From contig OZ007505.1 of the NCBI GenBank assembly GCA_963931865.1, forward strand, positions 6,385,273 through 6,449,272: a stretch of DNA of 64,000 nt, written 5' to 3'. The position numbers and the translations under genes are program-made. Source of the DNA: Axinella damicornis (lineage: Eukaryota > Porifera > Demospongiae > Axinellida > Axinellidae). This document shows positions 22,927-47,713 of this stretch, piece by piece (the stretch's first letter is position 1; each line of letters starts with the position of its first letter). Under the pieces are notes generated by a model that saw only the letters and a list, made by a program, of their open reading frames with translations, was not told the origin of the DNA and did not search any database.

Positions 22927-23219
22927 CAAGTTTTGGCGGGAAGTCGGGATGGCGTGTTCGCTTGCAGACTGGGGTCTGAACATTGCCTCCCCAATAATTG
23001 AGTACGAGGTCGGGCCCCTCCGTACATACCGGTTCTCAACTTCCCCGCCTAGCAGCCGGAGTACACCAGTTCCCATATGACCACCGAAGCTACATGTAAA
23101 GGTGTCTGGTTGAAAGCAGGTCGCCCTCCTGTGATTCCAGTCACGCCTATCCAACGCTCCTGAGGCTGCACACTTCGTGTCTGACCTTTCACGGAGGGAT
23201 GGGTGTGTTGCTAGGTTGT
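22927..23219. repeat. 290-bp dispersed repeat, copy 1
   Basis: Aligns by eye over its full length with 23413-23702, starting CAAGTTTTGG and ending TTGCTAGGTTGT. Shared blocks include GAAGTCGGGATGGC, GCAGACTGGGGTCTGAA and CTTCCCCGCCTAGCAGCC. Partial minus-strand frames of both copies share LLGGEVENRYVR and SYSIIGEA. Confidence 0.85.
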
Positions 23220-23412
23220 ATTTTTTTTGCTTATTTTTTTGTATTTGTTTTCCTTCTTTTTTTCTTTTCTTTTTTTTTCATGGAGGCACCTGCTGGGCTT
23301 TCATTGCTGTTTTTTACCATCCAGTTTTATTCTTATGAAAATGCAAAATATTGCAAGCCATAGCCTAATTCCTTTTCTTACATGTAAGAAGTTAAATATA
23401 CTGTTTTTGTAT

Positions 23413-23702
23413 CAAGTTTTGGCAGGAAGTCGGGATGGCTCATTCGCTTGCAGACTGGGGTCTGAATGTTTGCCTCCCCAATAATCGAGTACGAGTCTGG
23501 GCCACTCCGTACATACCGATTCTCGACTTCCCCGCCTAGCAGCCCAAGTACGCCGGTTCCCACGATCACCGAAGCTAAAGGATGTTCTGTGGTAAAGCAG
23601 GTCGGTCTCCTGTGATGCCAGTCATCGCCTATCCAATGCTCCTGAGGCAGCACACTTCGGTGTTTTGACCTGTCACAGAGGGATGGGTGGTTGCTAGGTT
23701 GT
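23413..23702. repeat. 290-bp dispersed repeat, copy 2
   Basis: Second copy of the repeat at 22927-23219, in the same orientation and about 486 bp downstream, with substitutions and small indels. Confidence 0.85.
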
Positions 23703-24422
23703 CCCTTTTTTTCCTCTTTTTTTTCTCTCCTCTTTCCTTTTTTTTCCTCTCCTTGTTTGGGGGTCATGGAAGGAAGGAGGCTATAGGCTTGTTCATTTTT
23801 TTTCTCTCCAAGTTATTGATTTTAGTAGGGTCTCTGGGACACCAGTCAACTGGACTGGTGGATTTTGTTTTGCTGTATATGATCGTAATTCTTGCTGCAT
23901 GTATATGTGTATTCAGCATGGCACAGTATTACTTGTGGCATTTGAAACAACTTAATAACTTTTAAAGAACTAGTATTGCACAATAGGTTCCAATACTGAA
24001 AGTGATCAGTGCTGCGGAACAGAATGAGACTGCTGGTGTTTTCCTCCAGCTGCAGATATATATATACCTATTACGATGTGTCTATGGATACTACAATCAG
24101 TGGTCATATTTAGCACATGAACAGGAAGTATATTAGCTAGCTAGTGGCCACAAAAGAATGTTCTTGTCAGTTAAACACTTGCAAATTGCAATGAATTATA
24201 TTTCTAAGCAACCACATGATGCCAGACAGCACTGATTTCTAGTTGGAAGAATTGTAGCCACAGATTTCATACTACGCAATCATCATGTATACTCAGTACT
24301 CAGAGCCAGTACAGTGTAATGTTCTAGTGGAGAAATGGGGTGAGAAAACTAGTAGGCATTGATCAGGAATTTACAGTGAAAATTACTATTGACATTGAAA
24401 AAAGGCGATCAGTGATTAGAAT

Positions 24423-24690
24423 TCAGCAGCCACCCCCACGCTGTTCTGCGAAGGTTCCTCTGCAGCCCTGGATCAGCTGGACTGCGGCACTAAGTTTGGA
24501 TTGTCTCCGCCATCTCTGAGATGGCATCCACAAAGGACTCGAAGGTTTGTTTGACGTCTTCCTTGGCGCTGCTTTCATAGTACATCAGATGCAAGTTCTA
24601 ACCCTGGTCCTTGGTGGCCTCTCGGCTCTTAGTGAGGTTGCTCTTGTTGCCAACCAGCACCACTCTCGCATTCTCCCATGACAGATCACA
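24423..24690 (-). pseudogene. Rab3-like GTPase pseudogene fragment
   Basis: The minus-strand translation runs DLSWENARVVLVGNKSNLT (the NKxD box is degenerate: NKSN), then an in-frame TAG at 24600-24598. It resumes with YYESSAKEDVKQTFESFVDAIS, where the SAK motif and VKQTFE are typical of Rab3. A frameshift near AETIQ leads to a frame ending RGGGC, a possible remnant of a prenylated C-terminus. The N-terminal half with the P-loop and switch regions is missing, and a hairpin element abuts the 5' break. Stop, frameshift, lost half and broken NKxD indicate a non-functional copy; absence of introns suggests retroposition. Confidence 0.75.
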
Positions 24691-25080
24691 AATTGTAGCC
24701 TTGCCGGGTACGAGGCTACACAAATTGTTGATGCCCTGGGGAGGTGGGGTGATAAAAGGGAGCATGGCTGAGTATTTCACATGCAGAACTTAAGTTTAAT
24801 AATGACTTGCAATATCAACATACCAGCTAAATTCATTATTGTGTCACAACCCGACCGCTCGTTCCCAGGGAGGGTCTGGGAACGAGACTGCCTCTGGGCT
24901 GGTCTTTGGGCGATCCAGGTCCAGTCTATTATCTAGTCTAGGAATGAGACTGGTACGCCAAACTGTAACGTTAGCTCCACCCATAATTTATCTACTGTTC
25001 ATGTTACAACAAGGATCGGCTTATGGTTGGACCGATCGCATAGCAGGTCGGTGAGGAACCGGCGGTGGTACTTCTGCAGA
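24691..25080. other. COG1 upstream region
   Basis: Contains a decayed TAGCC/GGCTA hairpin (about 24686-24722), a second CGTTCCCAGG/CTGGGAACGAG palindrome (about 24855-24890) and the presumed COG1 5' UTR. No core promoter element is obvious. Confidence 0.4.
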
Positions 25081-38965
<13,885 letters not shown>

Positions 38966-39484
38966 TTCAAGGTCTTAGTTAGTTAGTTAGTTAGTTAGTT
39001 TTGTAGTTAAATTTATTAAATTTAATTTAAAGTGTGATCTATTGGAAAGATATATTGACGGTTGTTTGTTTTTTTAAAATTCTGCTGCAGGTGTATGATT
39101 CTCTGCAACAGCCATCATCTTTTCTTGGGACAGTAACATTTTTCCATCATCTGTAGCAAACTTAGGGAGTAAATGCTTGTCGCATGTACAGCTGTACTTG
39201 TATACCAGACATTCAGAGCTAGTAGACTCCACCTTGTTCATCAACTGTAATCATTACTGCGTTTGCAAGATTCATGCTTCGTGGTTATCATGAATTTGTC
39301 TTGCTTGCATTGAAGTTAGCTTCCTGCTTCCCGCCATCCGATTGGTGGGTTACGTGATGTAGTCAATTAAAAATACATACCTCCACGAGTTATAAATTTA
39401 ATGTGTCGGTTTCAACGTGTACAGTTGCAGCGCCACATTGAACGCCAGTGCAGGCTTTTTTGCAACTCTTTCCAAGCCGCAGTG
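38966..39484. other. COG1 3' flank and MEX3 upstream region
   Basis: A (GTTA)n-like run lies near 38978-39000, then AT-rich sequence. The MEX3 promoter is presumed here. No additional gene is visible. Confidence 0.45.
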
Positions 39485-41001
39485 ATGACAGAGATCGCAA
39501 ACCGTCCTATCATGGAAAGTAACCAAGCCCTGCAGGCTGCGCTGGAGTTGTCGATGCTCAATTTGAGCAACACCACATACAGCACGGCGAGCCCTGATCC
39601 TCCTTATGGTCTCTTCGATGAGGCACCCTCATCTCCTCTGCTCGCAGCCAAGAAATCGCAGAACATTACACAGTGTGTTGCCGTTCCCAGCTCGGAGCAT
39701 GTTGCGGAGATCGTGGGAAGACAAGGTATGGTGGGACAATAGATGATACTGCATGCAGAATTCATAGATAGCTTCTCCACGCAGAGCATAAAATACTTGT
39801 AGTGGTGGTTGCATGAGGTCCAAGTCCTGGTTTGACAAATCTAAGTTGGTCTCTTTGTTTGAATAATGTGGTACACTTCTGCAGTGTGTTGAATGTAGCA
39901 TGATCTTGCCGTATTATTCGTGCAGGGTGCAAGATCAAGGCCCTCCGTGCTAAGACCAATACCTACATCAAGACTCCAGTGCGTGGAGAAGAGCCCATCT
40001 TTGTGATCACCGGCAGGCCTGAAGACGTGTCAGCGGCGAAGAGAGAGATTCTTGGTGCCGCCGAACATTTCACGCAGATCCGAGCATCACGTAACGTCAG
40101 GAGTCCTACCAACTCTCCACCGAATGTGTACGGCTCTCCCGTCGAAGAGAACAAGGTCACCATTTATGTGCGCGTGCCGTATCGCGTGGTGGGGCTAGTC
40201 GTGGGCCCAAAGGGAGCCACTGTGAAACGTATCCAGCAAATCACCAACACCTATATTGTGACCCCGTCACGGGACAAGGAACCATGCTTTGAAGTGACTG
40301 GTACGCCCGAGAACGTGGAGAGGGCCAAGAAAGAGATCGAAAGTTACATTGCCATGCGTACTGGTGGGAGTTTAGATGCAGATTATGAACCAGACTATCA
40401 AGCCTTGCTCTCCCCATCAATGGATTCCCTTTTTTCTCCACCAAATCACTTGGGCCGCAAGACATCGGAACCTTCCAGGATGTTCCAATTTCCACCTATG
40501 TCTCGGCCGAGTGCTAGCCCTCCAGACAGTGCCCCATTCGATGGAGGCTTTGAGGCATTTCCTTGGGCTGACCGACAAATTCGGTATTCACCTCTTTCCA
40601 GTGCTGTGTTCGGTTCTGCCATAGAGGGAGTTGAAACTGGTCATTCATCCATCATGCCCATGTCAGCTCCAGTGACCTATTCAGAGAGGGTGTTCGATTT
40701 TAGTGATGTGCATGATGCTATCTCGGCCCTGAAACCCCAGCCACCCAGCCCCACGGGTTCCTGTGGTTCCAACTCATCGGAAGGAACAGCAGCAACCTCC
40801 CCGAAACAATCCCCAAAGCTTCATCTGCGGAACACTGCAACCACGTGCTTCATCTGTCAGGAGAGGGATGTGGTAGCAGCCCTGGTTCCTTGCGGCCACA
40901 ATCTCTTCTGTGCCCCATGTGCACGACAGCTTGCCTATTCAGGCAACTGTCCAGTCTGCAACTCACAGGTCACAACAATGCTTCGTATCTACACCCGCTA
41001 A
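39485..41001 (+). CDS. MEX3: MEX3-type RNA-binding protein (two KH domains plus RING)
   Basis: Two exons, 39485-39725 and 39926-41001 (phase 1), giving 438 residues. An in-frame ATG at 39401 would add 28; I prefer 39485 because homology-like sequence ([11 protein letters not shown]) follows it. KH1 reads [20 protein letters not shown] with the GRQG loop. KH2 reads [20 protein letters not shown] with the GPKG loop. Both are followed by typical ITGRPEDV and VTGTPENV segments. After a Ser/Pro-rich linker comes a C-terminal C3HC4 RING ([20 protein letters not shown]). MEX3 proteins bind 3' UTRs and repress or ubiquitinate target RNPs, acting in cell-fate control. The intron sits inside the KH1 GxxG glycine codon. 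Confidence 0.93.
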
Positions 41002-41817
41002 GAATCAGGTATATGTTTTTTCACCCCTTCTGCCATAGCAAAAGAAACTACCAGCTCTCAGTTTAGGTCTATTTTCACTGTTTCATTCTCAAGTCACCTG
41101 ACATGCTCATTCTCTGGCCTGGCCCCATACATGATAGGATAGTTTCAAAGACTTGAGTTTCCTACACTATTCTTGTAGCTATTCAAAACCTCACCAGTGT
41201 ACAAACTTTATAACAAATAGTCTGTAAATATTTCCCAGAGTTATTCCCCATACCTTGATCTCTGTTAGATCAATAATCCTATTTGCTATATCACCTTATA
41301 ATCCCAGAGTTATTATATGTGTTTGTTGTATACAAATCCTTTATTCAGATCATTTATGTTGATTTTATCAGAGCATTTATACAGAAGTTCAAATTCTACT
41401 TCGCTGCTATACATGTACACTGAAATATGTTTCACAGTCTTCTAAATGTTGTGTAATGTGCTTTATTTTTTACGCTAATTTTGTTCTGCTGTAACTTGTA
41501 TCGTTGTCTTCGTCAGAATGTTATCATACTTCACTGGAAATGTTGCTCAAAAAGAGAAATGAAGCGCTGACTATACTAAACCCGTGTACCAAGCTGGCAC
41601 CGTAATGAGGTGCTGTGGTATGGTGCGCATGCGTGCGTGTTCTGCTTGTGATAGGTAGTTCTATATTAGTGAAACTCGTGAAATATTTTCCACCAGATTT
41701 TTCTACCAGAACTAGTGGGAGTTGATCACTGTTGATCTCTTCATAATTTCGTGAAAGTCGGGTTCTGCTCGCAAGTTGGGTCCATGTAGCCGTTATCCCC
41801 GGGCCAGCTGCACACTG
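41002..41817. other. MEX3 3' UTR and PTPRN-like upstream region
   Basis: AT-rich sequence after the MEX3 stop, probably 3' UTR, then the upstream region of the phosphatase gene. No exon with a signal peptide was recognised for the latter. Confidence 0.45.
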
Positions 41818-43769
41818 ATGGACTCCGACGATGTTCTGGAGCAGGTAGCTTGTGTCTGTTGCCCGTCAGTATAGTTAGCCTATGAACCTGCGTCAACAGA
41901 CGCCACAGTAGCTAGATAGATGACTGGCATTACAAACAACGACCCCTAAGGGTAGTGTTTAGGGCCAGGGCCAGCATTGGGGTGCCTGATGTCTATCCTT
42001 GTATACCTTGTACACCGGTCAAGTTGAGTTGACGGACCTTAGACCTGTGTAGGCTTCCAGTATGCATGTTCGCTGGGTCTGTCAATTCCACTTGATCCAC
42101 ACATTTTAAAGCCCGCCGGCTGTGCATGATCCAACATGATGATTTCCCTACAGGTCAATGGCACCAAAGGCCACCTCCACTCCTACAAACCTCCTTCGCT
42201 GTTCATGGTCATGACCTCCTCTGTGTTCACTGTGGTGTGTGTTGGTGTGATCATCATTCTGGCGTTCATCCTTGGAGGGCTCATATTCTTCTACTGTACC
42301 AGGTGAAGGACCCCGCCCTACCCCCAAACCTGAAATAGCATGGCAAGCTTGAAGGTTTGGTATAGACCCATTGCAGCTGACATCATCGCTATGAAAAATT
42401 TACAAATGAAAACAGAATACAGCTGCCATGTTGGTTAGCCTCGTTCCCAGGCGCTCGGTAATGGGAACGAGGCTACCGTGTTAGTGTACCTAGCTTCTAT
42501 GGCGATCTCGGCGAGCATAAATATAGCCTCGTTCCCAGGCGCTCGGTAACCCCCAATTACTGAGCTCCTGGGAACGAGGCTAATACTCTAACAGCCTGTA
42601 GTATGTATTGAAATGCCATTGCTATATAAACACTACCAGTGTAGTACACGTTTCGATCACCACTGGCATACATTGCCTATGTATTGTGGTACACCAAGAT
42701 GGCGGCAGAAGCTTTAGTATATGGAAATGCCACAGAAAATGGCGTAACTGCAATGGGTCTATAGCCAAATCAGCAGCACATGTGGATCTACAGAAACCAA
42801 GTGCTGACAAAGCCACCAGGAACTAAGGGACAAAGGCCTTCCCACAGCTGTATGAGTCATACAATCAGCCATTGGATGTAAGTGTAGCAGCACAAAGAAA
42901 TCGGCTATCATGCAAACCACAGTACAGTCATTCCCATGGACGTTCTAGTCACAGCTATGACCAGGGGTCAGACAATGGTCAAGGAGTATTTACATTTAGT
43001 CGTCAGTCAAGGAGCCAAGTACAAATTTTGATTGGGTCAAGATTCAATTCGGGATAGTAATTTTGGTACGGTCAAATGCCTTTTTGCTAACCTTGTTCCC
43101 AGGCTCGCCCCTGTGCGTGTGGTGTATTTTCTTCACCGCGCGCACAAGGGGGAGCCTGGTAACGAGGCTACCTTTTTGCAATGTGGCCAAGTGGTCAAGT
43201 AGCAATAAAAGCTTGACCACAATCCTGCTGTGACTGCAGCAACTCTATTGGAGTGTCACCCCCTTGTCTATAGAAGGTTTATGGCACCTGGGTCACAAGT
43301 ACAACCTCAGCTTTGCCTTGCTGCCGTACACGAATGAAAGAATTGGGGAGCCTGGGCCATTTTGTCTCCTGAGTCAGGTACTTAATTTGCATTTCAGCAG
43401 CCAATTATCCATGCCCAAGACTCTGGATTCGCTCCTGCTTCTAGCTGAGATTTGAAGACACCCACCCCCACTCACTGACTTTATTGAGAATTAAACACCG
43501 AAAAAATGACTCTCTTCAAGTGCCGTATTTTTCTTCACCACGCGCACAGGGGGGAGCCTTGGAACAAGGCTGTGGGCATGCTGGTTGCAGTTATATAGCC
43601 TACCCACATTCAATTCTTTCTACCTTCCCTCAACCCTTGACATTACTCAAGTGACAAATTAGCTCAGGGCCTTCCCCGCTTTTCATACGGCAAGTAGGTG
43701 TAGGCCTGCTAGCCTCACCAGGACTGAAACACTCACGTCACATGCAGCTTGCTCACACTTTCCCCACAT

Positions 43770-43854
<85 letters not shown>

Positions 43855-46800
43855 GTGCACAGAATTAGGAATTACTACAGATATGGCAATCCAACAACCT
43901 TCCGATATTCTCAAATCCCGGTTAGTCCACCATGGTGTGCTGCCGTGTCAGTGTCAGCCCTTCAGTGTCAGCCCTTCAGTGTCAATGTCAGCCCCATCGT
44001 GTCAGTGTTAGCTCCACAGTGTTAGTGTTAGCTCCACTGTGTTAGTGTTTGCTCCACAGTGTTAGTGTTAGCTCCACTGTGTTAGTGTTAGCTCCACAGT
44101 GTCAGTGTTATCTCCACTGTGTTAGTGTTAGCTCCACAGTGTTAGTGTTAGCTCCACTGTGTTAGTGTTAGCTCCACTGTGTTAGTGTTAGCTCCACTGT
44201 GTTAGTGTTAGCTCCACAGTTGTTGCACTGTGTTGACAACACTGTTCTAGAAGTTCTTGATTTGGCTTCAGTGTGACAGAAGAGCAGTGGAAGGTACTGG
44301 CTAGTAGGAGCATCACCAGGAGCGCATAATGACATAGAGAGCAGAAGGAAGGGAAGGAGCGTGAACCGACCTCACAGAAGATTAAAAATTCCCATTGTAG
44401 TCCCCTACTATTTTAACTCACATGCGTACGGAGACTTCACGAAGGATAACTACTAGACGACAGAGTGAAAGCCAGTATCAAGACCCCATTAGTGAGGCAG
44501 GGGAATGAGTAGTGACAGACCTCAAGAAAGTGCTGTATAACAATGCACTCGATCGAGCCGCTTCACACAGCCAAGCGGGCGTCTGGAAATAACTGCCCCT
44601 TTTGCTTTTCTGGAGTTGATGACTGCTGGGAAACATACCGCGACACTTGCAGGTGCTATCTTCTCTCTCCCAGCGATCTTTGGCACGTTGCTGTAGTCAG
44701 TCAATGGAAAAACAACGATGCACGTGCACACTAACATAGTAGCGGTACTACCGTGGGAAAGTTTTAAAATTTTGCATGGTTGTCTGACGCTCCTTCCCTT
44801 CATTCTGCTCTCGTGTGCTCCGGCCGTCACATGTATTACATCGACAACACATGTACACACAATGTGCAATGCATGTACACGCACGACACATCAACACACA
44901 CAACACATCAACACAACTCACGTGCACACATTCGACACACACAGATGAAACGGAAAAAGCCAAAATCACCCCCGAAGTACGATAATTCCCATCAATACAC
45001 CCCAGGACAGTGGTGAGGAGTGAGTGAGCGAGCATGTACGTGTGTGTGTGTGTGTGTGGGTGGGTGGGTGGTGCTGGGGGAAGGGGAGGGGATTGAATAG
45101 ACCTGCTGAAGTGAGCATCTACACTAAGCCGTACACTGCATTCGGCAGGATTTCCGACTCCATGGCTAGGGGTATTGTCCATATTTGCTCAACCCTCTGA
45201 CTCTGTATCCTGCTAATACATCCCTTCCTTCCTCCAGGCCCCCCGTCCCAGTCAGCCCTCACATGGACATTGCTGCAGGACACCTGCTCTTGGTAAGCAC
45301 CTATAAGCCTCCGAGTGGTCGGGGAGGGTACCCAGGCCCACCTGCCAACTCTATCATGTTTTCTAGAGTACTACTTTGTTCAAGGAGTGTGATGTATCTA
45401 CAGGAGGGAGGGGGAATATCTGCTTTAAGTCACTCAACCTCTGCACACTGCTAACACAGCTCAGGTGCCCGGCCTTGATGCATAGATGCTGGGGAGGGTG
45501 GAGGCAATGGCCTTTGTGGTGATAGTGTAATTGTGATTGAGGGATAATTGGGGTTTGGTTGTTGCCACAGAGCAATGACCAACCTCCCAATCTTGCAAAA
45601 GCTGTCGCCTCCACCTTCTCTAGTGTCTCATAATGATGGTATTCAATAACTACTGTGGTGTGAATAGGCTGCTGTGATAAACATCAGGGGCCATGCTGCC
45701 TACTTTGTTCGGAGATTGACAATAGTCAGGAAGACCATGATCGAACCACACTGCCCTGAAGATTGTGCATTATGCCTTGCCAGACTTCATAACATTAAAG
45801 GTGGATACTGTACTGCCTCGTTCCCATGCCAGTGGCTTTAGCCTTGTTCCCAGGCTTCCTACCTCCAGTTTTTTATCGCCTGCAGTATGCAAATACAGAG
45901 GGGGATGGCCTGGGAGATCTGGTCACGTGTGGTGATGTCAGGTAGATAGATGGTAAACACACGGGGGGATGGTGCCCAACGAAGAATCTCGAAGCCCTTT
46001 CTTGTAATGTCAGTCCAAGGGCTGGAGGCAAGCGTGTTCACAAGTGGTGATGTCAGGTAGACCGCTTTGCTGGCTGCCAGACTGATGCATACTGCCACAA
46101 AAATGTTGACTTTGCTGGAAGCCATGAGCACAGAACATCCTGTAGATCATGAAGCCACTCTTCAGTGGTTCCCATTGCTACCAGAGTTAATTAACTACCC
46201 CTGGCTGCATAAATGATAGCACAAGTACTTTGGGTCCGGCATGCCTAGGCCCTCTTCCCAATCTCTTTGAACCGGCCTCGAAATGAGGCTAAGGTTTGAA
46301 GTACAGTAAGTGGGAAATTGAGGGAGGGTGGCGCTAACACTGCAACCTGGCAGAATGGACGAGAGTGTGTAGATTTCACTGAGATCATGCACATCTCATG
46401 TAGTTTACTGACTCAAACGTTGACAAGTGTTGCTAGGCAATATTTCTGCAAACATGGCTACCTCAAGCTGGAGGTAGCTAGGGAAGTGGTGGTCATCCTC
46501 AATCCCAGTACAGTGTGATCAGGAACATGGCCACTGGCACTGTTATGCTTATTCCAGCTGCCTGTCTGCTTTAGAATTATCAGTCAATTATTTTCATGTA
46601 AAAGTTATGTATAATTGCAGTCACTGTGTCTACCCTAGTCTAATACACAGTCTGGTCCGTTTGCCATGAGCAAGAGCTCTGGACTGATAGCTAGAGTTAC
46701 TCCACTGTACTGCTGTGTAATAGATAATATAACTGGTCAAATTGCTCCAGAGTGGAGTAGATTTCTGGACATAGATTATCATTTTGCTCCAGTTATCAAG

Positions 46801-47682
46801 CTGGGTGATAGAGTTGATTAACTCTATAAACTTTCCCCACCCTTCCTTATCAAAGTGCCTGTGTCACATCAAAGATGATATTGTGTGGGTTCACTTGAGT
46901 GTTGGTTCATTTAAGCTGTGTGAGCTCACTCCAGCGGGTGTAATATGATACCAGTGCTGAAGTTGCTGCTGAGGTTGAAAATGACCATGACATCATCCAA
47001 TTGTGATGGTTTCCCTATTGGTTAAGTTCCATGACCATATCGGATGGACCAGGTTGGACAAGGTTGTGTATGCAAATGAGAAAGTTGGCAAAGGAAGTTT
47101 GCCAGTAGCTCTATCGTGATAAACAGAGGCCTGATCGCCACATGGAAATCAGCAAGAAATGCACTTTTAGTGAACTTAATTCGCTCGGGAATGCAATTAA
47201 TGATTGCATCATACTCACAGCTTGTCATATACATGTACCTGCTGGTACCATCTTGTAGTAGGTAAATTGATTACTTTAGCTGCAAAATATTGCACCTGAC
47301 ATCATTGTGTTTTACAGTGCAATATTTACTCATGTGCATAACAGAGCAAAGGAACACACTTGATGCAGCTACACTGTACACTGGGCAGGGTAGTGTGTAA
47401 ATATTCAATGGAACGAAGCCGTTATTATGGGATGGCTGCTCTATGGACATGTGGGCACATAACATGACACCTACTGTCCTCCTGTACCTTAAAAAGTACA
47501 TTGAATTAATAATGTTGCAATATACTACTCGTAATGTTGCCTTGCACTAAGAGACTTTCAATTAGCGGAAGTATGGCGGGATGTTATTGTGTGTTCTGCG
47601 GCCAGCTCTGAGCAGTGACCTGATATTCTGTTGCATATTGATTGTTAACTTTCTGGCCACCAACTAGCTAACATGTGATCCA

Positions 47683-47713
<31 letters not shown>

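Larger units (their letters stand above)
19837..24422. other. 4.6-kb gene desert with repeats
   Basis: Holds a SINE (about 20700-20950), a duplicated gctgggtaattgg...ggacttactctga motif near 21150-21390, a TTAA-flanked element (22304-22907), a two-copy 290-bp repeat (22927-23219 and 23413-23702) and pyrimidine-rich runs near 23225-23280 and 23705-23760. No exon of a recognisable gene. Confidence 0.55.

Noticed and set aside
43945..44222. CRISPR-like array
   Set aside because: Units are contiguous 20-bp repeats with no unique spacers, in a eukaryotic intron.
44522..44884. 120-residue minus-strand frame
   Set aside because: No recognisable domain, within a phosphatase intron, and no splice context.
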